Assembly (NCBI GenBank): GCA_934486875.1
Contig: CAKSPU010000066.1
Span: 1-9,079 of the forward strand
Length of the DNA: 9,079 bases
Direction: 5' to 3'
Source of the DNA: an uncultured Oscillospiraceae bacterium
Lineage (GTDB): Bacteria > Bacillota > Clostridia > Oscillospirales > Ruminococcaceae
Part shown: in pieces, positions 1 to 5,506 of the stretch
Position numbering within the stretch: position 1 is the stretch's first letter
How the letters are laid out: each line of letters begins with the position of its first letter
Notes under the pieces: model-generated
Databases searched by the model: none
The model's input: only the letters and a program-made list of their open reading frames with translations
What the model was told of the DNA's origin: nothing
Translations under genes and position numbers: made by a program

Positions 1-89
1 CCATTGTGCATCTGTTAAATCACTTGTGTATCTCATAGCTTTTATTATTCCATATTTTTTCTATGTTGACAAGTTCTGATAATGAAAAA

Positions 90-135
90 GCGGATTTTCA
101 AGCATAATTTTGTTACAGACAAGGCAAAAATCCGC
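90..135. repeat. Inverted repeat with 9-bp arms
   Basis: GCGGATTTT at 90-98 is the exact reverse complement of AAAATCCGC at 127-135, with a 28-nt loop. Inside the loop, TCAAGCATAATTTTG (98-112) matches 14 of 15 bases of the minus strand of the larger palindrome at 268-282. The two structures may therefore be diverged relatives or parts of one composite repeat. A small GGCG/CGCC hairpin follows at 137-149. No protein or RNA family is recognised here. Confidence 0.5.
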
Positions 136-207
136 AGGCGGCTTTCGCCCGTCAAGGATTTTTCACGTTTTTCAAGGCGCGGCAGCCGAGGACTTGCAGA
201 GCTTGAT

Positions 208-322
208 GTTCTAATACTAATAACCAATAAAACCGCAGACAAAAAATCTTCGCATAATCCATATATGCAAGATTATGCTTGATTTTTTGTACAGTTTTTA
301 ATTGGTTCTTAGTATTAGGAAC
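208..322. repeat. 115-bp imperfect palindrome, MITE-like or long hairpin
   Basis: The left arm (208-259) and right arm (271-322) are near reverse complements. The outer block pairs GTTCTAATACTAATAACCAAT (208-228) with 301-322, the middle block pairs ACAAAAAATC (239-248) with GATTTTTTGT (281-290), and the inner block pairs GCATAATC (252-259) with GATTATGC (271-278). An 11-nt loop lies between them. The outer arms differ by a one-base indel and one substitution. The size, AT-richness, lack of coding content and terminal inverted repeats suit a miniature inverted-repeat element. A structured RNA or large terminator-like hairpin is also possible. No clear flanking target-site duplication was seen. 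Confidence 0.6.
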
Positions 323-433
323 AATGGCATTACAAAAAATGATAAAGTCTTAGCCGTGAGTCCATACATCAGCTTCACTGCATAATAAAAATCATTATAA
401 AAGCCAATTTTTCCAAACTGCCTCACCTGCAAA

Positions 434-461
434 TTGTAACAAAAATATATAGATGAATAAT
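434..461 (+). promoter_or_regulatory. Possible sigma-A-type promoter of spoVT
   Basis: TTGTAA at 434-439 and AATAAT at 456-461 are separated by 16 bp, about 95 nt upstream of the spoVT start. The match is only fair. A sigma-G-like alternative (TGAGTC at 357-362, 18 bp, CATAATA at 381-387) is worth noting because spoVT of Bacillus is transcribed by sigma-G. Neither call is decisive. Confidence 0.25.
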
Positions 462-509
462 CCACCCCAAAGATGAAAAAATAGTAAGGCAAACAAAATA
501 TGTTCAGCA

Positions 510-526
510 AAGTCCTGTGCGGACTT
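510..526 (+). promoter_or_regulatory. Small hairpin in the spoVT leader
   Basis: AAGTCC (510-515) and GGACTT (521-526) form a perfect 6-bp stem with a TGTGC loop, ending 12 nt before the spoVT Shine-Dalgarno sequence. No T tract follows, so it is not an intrinsic terminator. It might affect mRNA stability or translation. Confidence 0.35.
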
Positions 527-554
527 GAATTTATATGTGAAAGGAACGAAAACA

Positions 555-1103
555 ATGAAAGCAACTGGTATTGTCAGGAGAATTGACGATCTTGGCAGAG
601 TGGTTATTCCCAAAGAAATCAGAAGAACTATGCGTATCCGTGAAGGCGACCCCTTAGAGATATACACAAGCTCGGACGGCGAGGTCATTTTCAAAAAGTA
701 TTCCGCAATAAACGAAATGTCCCAGTCGGCATCGCAGGTGGCTGAGGTAATGACACGGCTCGCAAACTGCCCCACAGTGGTTTTTGACCGTGACCACGTT
801 GTGGCAGTGGCGGGAGTGGGCAAAAAGGAGTTCAGCGAGCGCCGTGTATCACAGGGACTTGAAGAATTTCTCGAACACCGCAGGAATTACATTTACTCTT
901 CCGACGAGGACGCAAAGGTATTTCCCGTTGAGGGCATCGACCGCCCGGCGATCGCCTGCACACCCATTCTGTCATCGGGCGATGTCACAGGTGCGGTAGC
1001 ATTCCTTGCACCCAGTGCTGATGAGGACGCAACCGCCACCGAGGTACAGAAAAATCTTATTCAGGCGGCGGCACAGTTTCTCGGCAAGCAGATAGAGGAA
1101 TAA
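555..1103 (+). CDS. spoVT: SpoVT-type AbrB-family transcriptional regulator
   Basis: A DNA-binding regulator of 182 residues, close to the 178 of Bacillus subtilis SpoVT. Residues 1-50 form an AbrB swapped-hairpin domain with the hallmark run MKATGIVRRIDDLGRVVIPK, followed by EIRRTMRIREGDPLEI. Residues from about 55 to 180 fit the GAF-like domain of SpoVT, which is more divergent here. In Bacillus SpoVT modulates sigma-G-dependent forespore genes and spore maturation; a similar role is inferred. The ATG at 555 is chosen because the family begins exactly MKATG and GAAAGGA lies about 9 nt upstream; a TTG at 525 in the same frame lacks this support. The gene is monocistronic, converging on the MATE gene and followed by a hairpin terminator. 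Confidence 0.93.
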   Translation: MKATGIVRRIDDLGRVVIPKEIRRTMRIREGDPLEIYTSSDGEVIFKKYSAINEMSQSASQVAEVMTRLANCPTVVFDRDHVVAVAGVGKKEFSERRVSQGLEEFLEHRRNYIYSSDEDAKVFPVEGIDRPAIACTPILSSGDVTGAVAFLAPSADEDATATEVQKNLIQAAAQFLGKQIEE

Positions 1104-1125
1104 TGATAAAATAGCAATATCCGAT

Positions 1126-1172
1126 AAAATCTTCGTACATTCCGTAAAACAAGAATGTGCGAAGATTTTTTT
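1126..1172 (+). terminator. Intrinsic terminator of spoVT
   Basis: The 17-nt arms AAAATCTTCGTACATTC (1126-1142) and GAATGTGCGAAGATTTT (1153-1169) pair with a single wobble position around a 10-nt loop, and a T7 run (1166-1172) follows. It starts 23 nt after the spoVT stop. The opposite strand has an A/T run too, so it may also stop the convergent MATE transcript that ends at 1179. Confidence 0.85.
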
Positions 1173-1178
1173 GATATA

Positions 1179-2513
1179 TCAGTAATTGTACTTTTTCCTC
1201 TTGCAGATAAGGAAGATCGCTGAAAAAACAACCGCCATAACTTCCGCCGCCGCAATTGATATCCATATTCCGTCAATGCCGAATATGAGCGGGAGGAGAA
1301 GCACTGCGCCCGCCTGAAATATCAGCGTTCTGAGGAAGGATATCACAGCCGAGGTAAGTCCGTCATTGAGGGCTGTGAAAAATCCCGAGCTGTATATGGC
1401 AAAGCCCATAAACGGAAATGCTGCGGCGAAAATGTGAAAGCCGTGTACCGTCATTTCCATAAGGCTCTCGCTGTAGCCCACGAATATTCCTGAAAGCGGT
1501 GCGGCAAGAAGCTGTGCCGCCGCAAACATACATATACCAAAGGTTCCGATCAAACGCAGGCTCTTTCTGAGAATGCCTTTGAGCTCGCTGTGATTTCCCG
1601 CTCCGCTGTTGTAGCTGATGACCGGAGCTGTGCCGATGCTGTAGCCCACGAATGCGGCTGAAAATATCATACTTATGTACATCATAACGCCGTATGCCGC
1701 TATTCCGTCATCGCCTGCAAATCGGAGAAGCTGCTTGTTGTAGAGCATTCCCACAACGCTCATCGAAACGTTGCTCATAAATTCAGATGAACCGTTCGTA
1801 CAGGCTTTAAGTATCGCTTTCATATCAATGCTTGTTTTTCCGAGTCTCAGTATGCTTGAATTTTTTCTGAAAAAGTAAACGAGAGGAACTGAGCCGCCGA
1901 TGAACTGAGCTGCTGCCGTTGCGATCGCAGCCCCTGCAAGCTTATGCTCCTGCGGAAATGCTGTCACAAGGACCGCATCAAGTACCATATTTGTAACGCC
2001 CGCTGCGATAATGACGGCAAGTCCCAGACGGGGCTTTGCTGCCGCCACAAAAAAGCTCTGGAAAAGATATTGGAGCACCACAAAGGGCAGCGCCATTAGC
2101 ACGATGCGTGCATATATAACGCAGTTTTCGAGTATCTCCCCCTCCGCACCCAGCGCCGATGCAATGGGACGGATAAAGATCATTCCGAGAACTGAAAAAA
2201 TCACTCCCAAAGAAAAGGTAACATAAACAAAAAGCGAAAAATATCTGTTTGCCTTTTCGCTGTCACCCTCACCGAGAGTTTTTGCAACGATAGCCGTGCC
2301 GCCTGTGCCGAACATAAATCCCACCGTTGCCATTATCATCAGGAAGGGCATTATAAGGTTTACCGCCTTGAACGGGATATCTCCCGCAAAGTTTGAAACG
2401 AAAAACCCGTCAACCACGCTGTAAATTGATGTGAATATCATCATCGCTATAGAGGGCAGCGTGAATTTCAGCAGTCTTTTATAAGTAAAATGATCCGAAA
2501 GCTTTATCTCCAT
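1179..2513 (-). CDS. MATE-family multidrug efflux transporter
   Basis: A 444-residue integral membrane protein of the usual MATE length. MATE proteins export cationic drugs, dyes or metabolites in exchange for Na+ or H+. The N-terminus (FTLPSIAMMIFTSIYSVVDGFF, residues 17-38, with the FVSNFAG segment after it) is typical of the first helix of this family. About 12 hydrophobic segments follow in two halves, with charged loops between them and a basic end (CKRKKYNY). It resembles the MepA/DinF-like branch, but the substrate cannot be read from the sequence. AGGGAG starts right after the marR stop and lies 6 nt before the ATG, so the gene is the second of a marR-MATE operon and is probably repressed by that regulator. 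Confidence 0.9.
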   Translation of the reverse strand: MEIKLSDHFTYKRLLKFTLPSIAMMIFTSIYSVVDGFFVSNFAGDIPFKAVNLIMPFLMIMATVGFMFGTGGTAIVAKTLGEGDSEKANRYFSLFVYVTFSLGVIFSVLGMIFIRPIASALGAEGEILENCVIYARIVLMALPFVVLQYLFQSFFVAAAKPRLGLAVIIAAGVTNMVLDAVLVTAFPQEHKLAGAAIATAAAQFIGGSVPLVYFFRKNSSILRLGKTSIDMKAILKACTNGSSEFMSNVSMSVVGMLYNKQLLRFAGDDGIAAYGVMMYISMIFSAAFVGYSIGTAPVISYNSGAGNHSELKGILRKSLRLIGTFGICMFAAAQLLAAPLSGIFVGYSESLMEMTVHGFHIFAAAFPFMGFAIYSSGFFTALNDGLTSAVISFLRTLIFQAGAVLLLPLIFGIDGIWISIAAAEVMAVVFSAIFLICKRKKYNY

Positions 2514-2525
2514 TTTCTTCTCCCT

Positions 2526-2963
2526 TTATAATTTTTCCACCTGTTTTCTCAGGCAGTCCGCATATTTTTTCATAAGCCCGATGTAGTTTTCTATCTCTTC
2601 ATCAGACCAGTCCTCAAAGGCATTCATCTCCGCAAGATATATCCTTGCGGCAGTTTTTTCCGTAAGCTCTCTCCCCTTCTCGGTGAGCATAATTTTCTTT
2701 GACCTGCCGTTATGCTGTTCAAGATAGAGAATGCCGTCGGCTTCAAGACTGCGGACAGCGGAATTTATTGTCTGCTTGCTGATGCAGAAGCATTTGTATA
2801 TATCACTGAGCAGGCAGGGCTCACCCATATCGTAAATGGTGTAGAGCACTATTGAAATGCTGTTTGATATCCCAAGCTTTGACGATGCCTGATGATATAT
2901 ACGGTCGGTCTCCGAGGTAAGATAATTTATCCGATGTATCGCCGACGCTCTTTTTTCATTCAT
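2526..2963 (-). CDS. MarR-family transcriptional regulator
   Basis: A 145-residue winged-helix repressor, the usual MarR length. The winged helix spans roughly residues 45-95: LLSDIYKCFCISKQTINSAV holds the helix-turn-helix with its recognition helix from about residue 62, and NGRSKKIMLTEKG is the wing with the family's basic tip. The terminal helices (residues 1-30 and 110-145) would form the dimer interface. GAGGTGAT upstream of the ATG at 2963 is a good ribosome binding site. It is the first gene of an operon with a MATE pump 12 nt downstream. Such pairs usually respond to a drug or phenolic ligand that releases the repressor; the ligand here is unknown. Two palindromic operator copies flank its promoter -10 box, which suggests autorepression. 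Confidence 0.9.
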   Translation of the reverse strand: MNEKRASAIHRINYLTSETDRIYHQASSKLGISNSISIVLYTIYDMGEPCLLSDIYKCFCISKQTINSAVRSLEADGILYLEQHNGRSKKIMLTEKGRELTEKTAARIYLAEMNAFEDWSDEEIENYIGLMKKYADCLRKQVEKL

Positions 2964-2976
2964 AACATCACCTCTG

Positions 2977-3028
2977 AACGTCCGAAATCATACCTTTGTA
3001 TTATAGTACGATTTCGGACGTTTGTCAA
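2977..3028 (-). promoter_or_regulatory. marR-MATE promoter with paired palindromic operators
   Basis: On the minus strand TTGACA (3028-3023) and TATAAT (3005-3000) are separated by exactly 17 bp, a full consensus promoter. A 17-bp inverted repeat with one mismatch (2977-2993 and 3006-3022, 12-nt spacer) puts one arm in the -35/-10 spacer and the other just downstream of the -10. Each arm is itself a quasi-palindrome of form GTnCGAnnTCnnAC (2980-2993, 3006-3019), so two repressor dimers could sit 26 bp apart. MarR is the likely ligand. Confidence 0.85.
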
Positions 3029-3057
3029 GAAAAACTTATCATTTTTATCGTTTCCAC

Positions 3058-3099
3058 AAAAAAAATTGCAGACTGCCGCAAAAAATGCGGCAGTCTGCA
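3058..3099 (-). terminator. Intrinsic terminator of the rtcB operon
   Basis: A perfect 14-bp stem, TGCAGACTGCCGCA (3067-3080) with TGCGGCAGTCTGCA (3086-3099), has a 5-nt loop. On the minus strand it is followed by two A residues and then a T8 tract (3065-3058). It begins 7 nt after the stop of the last small gene. Confidence 0.93.
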
Positions 3100-3105
3100 C
3101 CGGTT

Positions 3106-3300
3106 TCAGCTTTGCTTTTTATCCGAATCAAAGGGCACCCACAGCCCCGAACTTGTTTTCACCATTCCGCTTTTGCGGCGGTCTATCTCTTCCATAAGCT
3201 TCTCGTTCATTTTTTTCTCGGCGCTGTCAAGCATATCCGATACTGCGGTAAGCTCCTCATCGGAAAGCAGGTCGGCATTTATGTGCTTTATTCTTGGCAT
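3106..3300 (-). CDS. Small hypothetical protein, third gene of rtcB operon
   Basis: A 64-residue soluble, charged protein of unknown function. It has no membrane segment, signal peptide or cysteine pair. The central part (about residues 12-44, rich in Glu, Lys, Asp and Leu) is probably helical and possibly coiled, and the tail SGLWVPFDSDKKQS may be a short motif. CCTCC at 3308-3312 on the plus strand gives GGAGG on the coding strand, 7 nt before the ATG, a strong ribosome binding site that supports real translation. It follows the 65-residue gene after 37 nt and directly precedes the operon terminator, so it is co-transcribed with rtcB. I do not recognise the family. Confidence 0.75.
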   Translation of the reverse strand: MPRIKHINADLLSDEELTAVSDMLDSAEKKMNEKLMEEIDRRKSGMVKTSSGLWVPFDSDKKQS

Positions 3301-3337
3301 AGCATTTCCTCCCGAACATTTTTATGCTTTAATTATA

Positions 3338-3535
3338 TCACATCTGCCAAGGAATTTCAATATCAAGCTCCGTCCTGAAAAGCTCCGCCTTATGCCTTGC
3401 TCTGTTGTATTTTTTAGATTCATCGGCTGTCCTTGTAACGGGATTTAATCCGTTCCAGTCCCTGCTCCGTTTTGAATAAAATTCCCGCCTGTCCTTCTTG
3501 CTCATTTTTTCAAGAGGCACGAATTTATCTGCCAT
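3338..3535 (-). CDS. Small basic conserved-looking protein, second gene of rtcB operon
   Basis: A 65-residue, highly basic protein, MADKFVPLEKMSKKDRREFY at the start, with WNGLNPVTRTADESKKYNR in the middle. The FVPL...SKK and W.GLNPVTR segments look like the conserved core of a small Firmicutes family without known function; this is recollection, not a search. The Lys/Arg content would suit RNA or ribosome binding (inference). The ATG at 3535 is preferred: AGGTGA lies 6 nt upstream inside the end of rtcB. A GTG at 3541 overlapping the rtcB stop is possible but too close to that site. The overlap or near-overlap implies translational coupling to rtcB, hence a possible role in the same RNA-repair process. 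Confidence 0.8.
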   Translation of the reverse strand: MADKFVPLEKMSKKDRREFYSKRSRDWNGLNPVTRTADESKKYNRARHKAELFRTELDIEIPWQM

Positions 3536-3537
3536 TT

Positions 3538-4737
3538 TCACTCACCTGCCTTGTAGTTGTAGATAGGCTTTATAACTTCGGTGATCTCCGCCGTATCACC
3601 GATATTATCAACGATATCGTTCATATTTTTGTACGCCATAGGGCACTCGTCAAGAGTGGCGGAATTGATAGTCGATGAATATATCCCTGCCATCTGCTTT
3701 TTAAATTCGCTGACCGTAAAGCTCTGCTTCGCCTGACTTCTGCTAAAAAGCCTGCCTGCACCGTGGGGTGCGGAAAAGTTCCAGTCGGGATTGCCCTTGC
3801 CGACACAGATAAGACTGCCGTCACGCATATTTATGGGAATGATGAGCCGCTCACCTTTCTGCGCCGAAACTGCCCCCTTTCTGACAATCATATTGTCAGT
3901 GTCGATGTAGTTGTGAACGGTGGTAAAGCCGTCTGCGACCTTAAGCTTCATTTGGCGGATAATATCGTCCATCATAGCCTTTCTGTTCAACATCGCAAAT
4001 TCCTGTACTATCTTCATATCGTGGATATAGTCATCGAACGCAGCGCCGTATACATAGGCAAGATGATCGGGGACGGTCTTTTTTGCCTGCACATTCAGCC
4101 TTTTCAAAGCGGCGCTTATCTCCCTTTCCCTGCCCTCCGACTTCATTTCTGCGATAAGCCTTTTCACATCATCATCGCCCGAATGCTTAAGCTCCTCCAC
4201 AGCCCGCTTCTGATAATGCTTCGCCACCTCAACTCCGAGATGTCTCGAACCGCTGTGGATAACGATGTAAATGCCCCTCTCACCCCTGTCGGCTTCGATA
4301 AAATGATTGCCGCCGCCGAGGGTGCCGAGGGAAAGATATGCCCTGTCGATGTTGATGTTCTTTGCGCATCTGAGCTCGCTGAGCCTTGATTTTTCGGCAT
4401 ATCTGTGCTCCTTGCCCCTTATGGAAAAGCCCGAGGGAATGTTGAATTTTATGAATTTGTCAAGCGCTTCAAGCTCAAGCTGCCTGCCCTTGATAAGGAC
4501 AGTTTCCATTCCGCAGCCGATATCGACTCCCACAAGATTTGGCACGACCCTGTCGGTCACGGTCATAGTTGTGCCGATGACACAGCCCGCCCCTGCGTGG
4601 ACATCGGGCATCATTCTGATACGTTCATTTTCCGTGAACTGCTGATTGCAAAGCTCATATATCTGTCTTACGGAGTCCTCATCGACCTTATCCGCAAAGA
4701 CCTTTGCTGTGCTGTATTTTCCTCTGATCTCAAACAT
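3538..4737 (-). CDS. rtcB: RtcB RNA-splicing/repair ligase
   Basis: RtcB joins RNA 2',3'-cyclic phosphate or 3'-phosphate ends to 5'-OH ends using GTP and Mn2+, repairing cleaved tRNA or rRNA. The protein has 399 residues, near the 408 of E. coli RtcB. Metal-site motifs are present: VGVDIGCGM (Asp72, Cys75), LGGGNHFIE (Asn144, His145), HSGSRHLG (His161) and TTVHNYID (His275). SAPHGAGRLFSRSQAK contains the expected guanylylated histidine, His325. It therefore appears catalytically intact. AAGGAG lies close upstream of the ATG. It heads an operon with two small downstream genes. No RtcA cyclase, archease or PrfH gene is visible nearby. The leader carries a small ORF and a terminator, suggesting attenuation rather than the sigma-54/RtcR control known in E. 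coli. Confidence 0.96.
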   Translation of the reverse strand: MFEIRGKYSTAKVFADKVDEDSVRQIYELCNQQFTENERIRMMPDVHAGAGCVIGTTMTVTDRVVPNLVGVDIGCGMETVLIKGRQLELEALDKFIKFNIPSGFSIRGKEHRYAEKSRLSELRCAKNINIDRAYLSLGTLGGGNHFIEADRGERGIYIVIHSGSRHLGVEVAKHYQKRAVEELKHSGDDDVKRLIAEMKSEGREREISAALKRLNVQAKKTVPDHLAYVYGAAFDDYIHDMKIVQEFAMLNRKAMMDDIIRQMKLKVADGFTTVHNYIDTDNMIVRKGAVSAQKGERLIIPINMRDGSLICVGKGNPDWNFSAPHGAGRLFSRSQAKQSFTVSEFKKQMAGIYSSTINSATLDECPMAYKNMNDIVDNIGDTAEITEVIKPIYNYKAGE

Positions 4738-4757
4738 AGTTTCTCCTTATTGTCAAT

Positions 4758-4791
4758 AAAAAAAGCGCTTTCCCCCGAAAGAGAAAGCGCT
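4758..4791 (-). terminator. Leader terminator (attenuator) upstream of rtcB
   Basis: On the minus strand AGCGCTTTC (4791-4783) pairs perfectly with GAAAGCGCT (4772-4764), and TTTTTTT (4764-4758) follows at once. The next bases reach the rtcB ribosome binding site within about 15 nt. No gene ends just upstream except the 28-codon leader ORF, so the hairpin lies inside the rtcB 5' leader. This is the arrangement of an attenuator rather than of an end-of-gene terminator. Confidence 0.82.
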
Positions 4792-4824
4792 GTGGGTATG
4801 TCTTGTAATGTGCGTAGATCTGTA

Positions 4825-4911
4825 TCAATTTACGGCACGGCAAGGCAGACTTATTCGTTTCTTTTTCAGGTATATTTCAATGTTAAGGCTGTTTGTTATA
4901 AGGTGTGTCAT
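4825..4911 (-). CDS. Candidate 28-residue leader peptide of rtcB
   Basis: A short ORF from ATG (4911) to TGA (4825) with a consensus AAGGAGG (4925-4919) 7 nt upstream, a stronger site than that of most genes here. It begins MTHLITNSLNIEIYL and ends KKKRISLPCRAVN. It lies between a good promoter and the rtcB leader terminator. The Lys-Lys-Lys-Arg codon run (AAA AAG AAA CGA) and the C-terminal Pro-Cys-Arg could be points of ribosome pausing. GTCTGCCT near its 3' end (codons 21-23) is complementary to AGGCAGAC overlapping its own Shine-Dalgarno sequence, an 8-bp stem that could shut its translation. The size and place fit a regulatory leader peptide rather than a functional protein; no family is recognised with certainty. 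Confidence 0.65.
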   Translation of the reverse strand: MTHLITNSLNIEIYLKKKRISLPCRAVN

Positions 4912-4944
4912 AGGTCTGCCTCCTTCCGGAATTTATTGTGTGTA

Positions 4945-4973
4945 ATACTATCACAGAACAGATACCGTGTCAA
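4945..4973 (-). promoter_or_regulatory. rtcB promoter
   Basis: On the minus strand TTGACA (4973-4968) and TAGTAT (4950-4945) are 17 bp apart. Transcription should start near 4938, giving a leader of about 200 nt before the rtcB ATG and about 27 nt before the leader ORF. Confidence 0.75.
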
Positions 4974-5068
4974 GGCATATTTTTCCTTTTTGTATAAATG
5001 CACAAATTTACGGTGAATTATTTTACCCTTGCTGTAAAAAACATTGGAATATTTTTTTCAAAAAGCTA

Positions 5069-5122
5069 TTGACAGATTGGTCTACATATGTTAAACTGTA
5101 TGTAGTCTAACATATGTAGACC
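5069..5122 (+). promoter_or_regulatory. blaI-type promoter and operator
   Basis: TTGACA (5069-5074), 17 bp, then TAAACT (5092-5097), preceded by a TGn extended -10. A perfect 15-bp inverted repeat overlaps it: GGTCTACATATGTTA (5079-5093) and TAACATATGTAGACC (5108-5122), separated by 14 nt that hold a further TGTATGTAG half-site. Each arm contains the ACATATGT palindrome. TACA/TGTA sequences are the known recognition type of BlaI/MecI repressors, so autorepression is likely. Confidence 0.85.
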
Positions 5123-5142
5123 AGTGAAAGGATATGATATCA

Positions 5143-5502
5143 ATGAATATTTCACTTGGCGAAATGGAAAGCAGATTTGCGGATATTATCAGGGAAAATG
5201 AGGGCATTTCCTCTGGTGAGCTTGTGAAGATTTGTGCGGAAAAACTCGACTGGAAAAAATCCACCACCTACACAATGCTCCGCCGACTTTGCGACAAGGG
5301 CATCTGCGAAAACAAGAACGGTCACGTTCACACTCTGATCTCAAAGGAGGAAATTGCCGCAATAAAATCCGACAAGCTCATTGAAGAGGATTTCGGCGGC
5401 TCTCTTCCCCGTTTCCTTGCCGCCTTTGCGGACAGAAAAAAGCTTTCGGAAAGCGAGATAGACGAAATTCAGAAGATGATCGGCAGCTACAGAAAGGAAT
5501 AA
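5143..5502 (+). CDS. BlaI/MecI-family winged-helix repressor
   Basis: A 119-residue repressor, close to the 123-128 of BlaI and MecI. The N-terminal winged helix spans about residues 5-75: EGISSGELVKICAEKLDWKK, then TTYTMLRRLCDKGICENKNG, the usual recognition helix and wing. The C-terminal part (about 76-119) matches the dimerisation helices. BlaI and MecI are inactivated by cleavage before a Phe in this region; the equivalent here appears to be Ala94-Phe95 in FLAAFADRKKLSESEI. The ATG at 5143 is preferred over that at 5134, because AAAGGA (5127-5132) is 10 nt away from the first but only 1 nt from the second. It is the first gene of a two-gene operon with an M56 protease. The regulon need not concern beta-lactams, since no beta-lactamase is present. 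Confidence 0.9.
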   Translation: MNISLGEMESRFADIIRENEGISSGELVKICAEKLDWKKSTTYTMLRRLCDKGICENKNGHVHTLISKEEIAAIKSDKLIEEDFGGSLPRFLAAFADRKKLSESEIDEIQKMIGSYRKE

Positions 5503-5506
5503 GACT

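Larger units (their letters stand above)
323..554. other. Gene-free AT-rich region upstream of spoVT
   Basis: About 230 bases lie between the palindrome and spoVT with no ORF that has a ribosome binding site. An 88-codon minus-strand frame across 298-564 has low-complexity hydrophobic content, runs antisense into the spoVT start, and is not believed. The region probably holds the spoVT promoter and 5' leader. Confidence 0.5.

Noticed and set aside
82..282. 66-codon plus-strand ORF
   Set aside because: Its second half runs through the left arm and loop of the 115-bp palindrome, no ribosome binding site is convincing, and the product is basic low-complexity without a domain.
298..564. 88-codon minus-strand ORF upstream of spoVT
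   Set aside because: Starts inside spoVT on the opposite strand and has AT-driven hydrophobic composition with no ribosome binding site.
3763..4389. 208-codon plus-strand ORF antisense to rtcB
   Set aside because: It lies wholly opposite a well-conserved rtcB coding sequence and shows no domain; long antisense frames are expected here from codon bias.
4751..4756. TTGACA on the minus strand just before rtcB, as a second promoter
   Set aside because: No -10 box lies 16-18 bp downstream; that distance falls inside the rtcB coding start.
4758..4791. Terminator as an end-of-gene terminator for an unseen upstream gene
   Set aside because: A good promoter at 4945-4973 lies upstream on the same strand and the only ORF between is the 28-codon leader, so the hairpin belongs to the rtcB leader.
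4405..5016. 203-codon plus-strand ORF across the rtcB start and leader
   Set aside because: It crosses the rtcB promoter, attenuator and coding start in antisense and has no recognisable domain or ribosome binding site.
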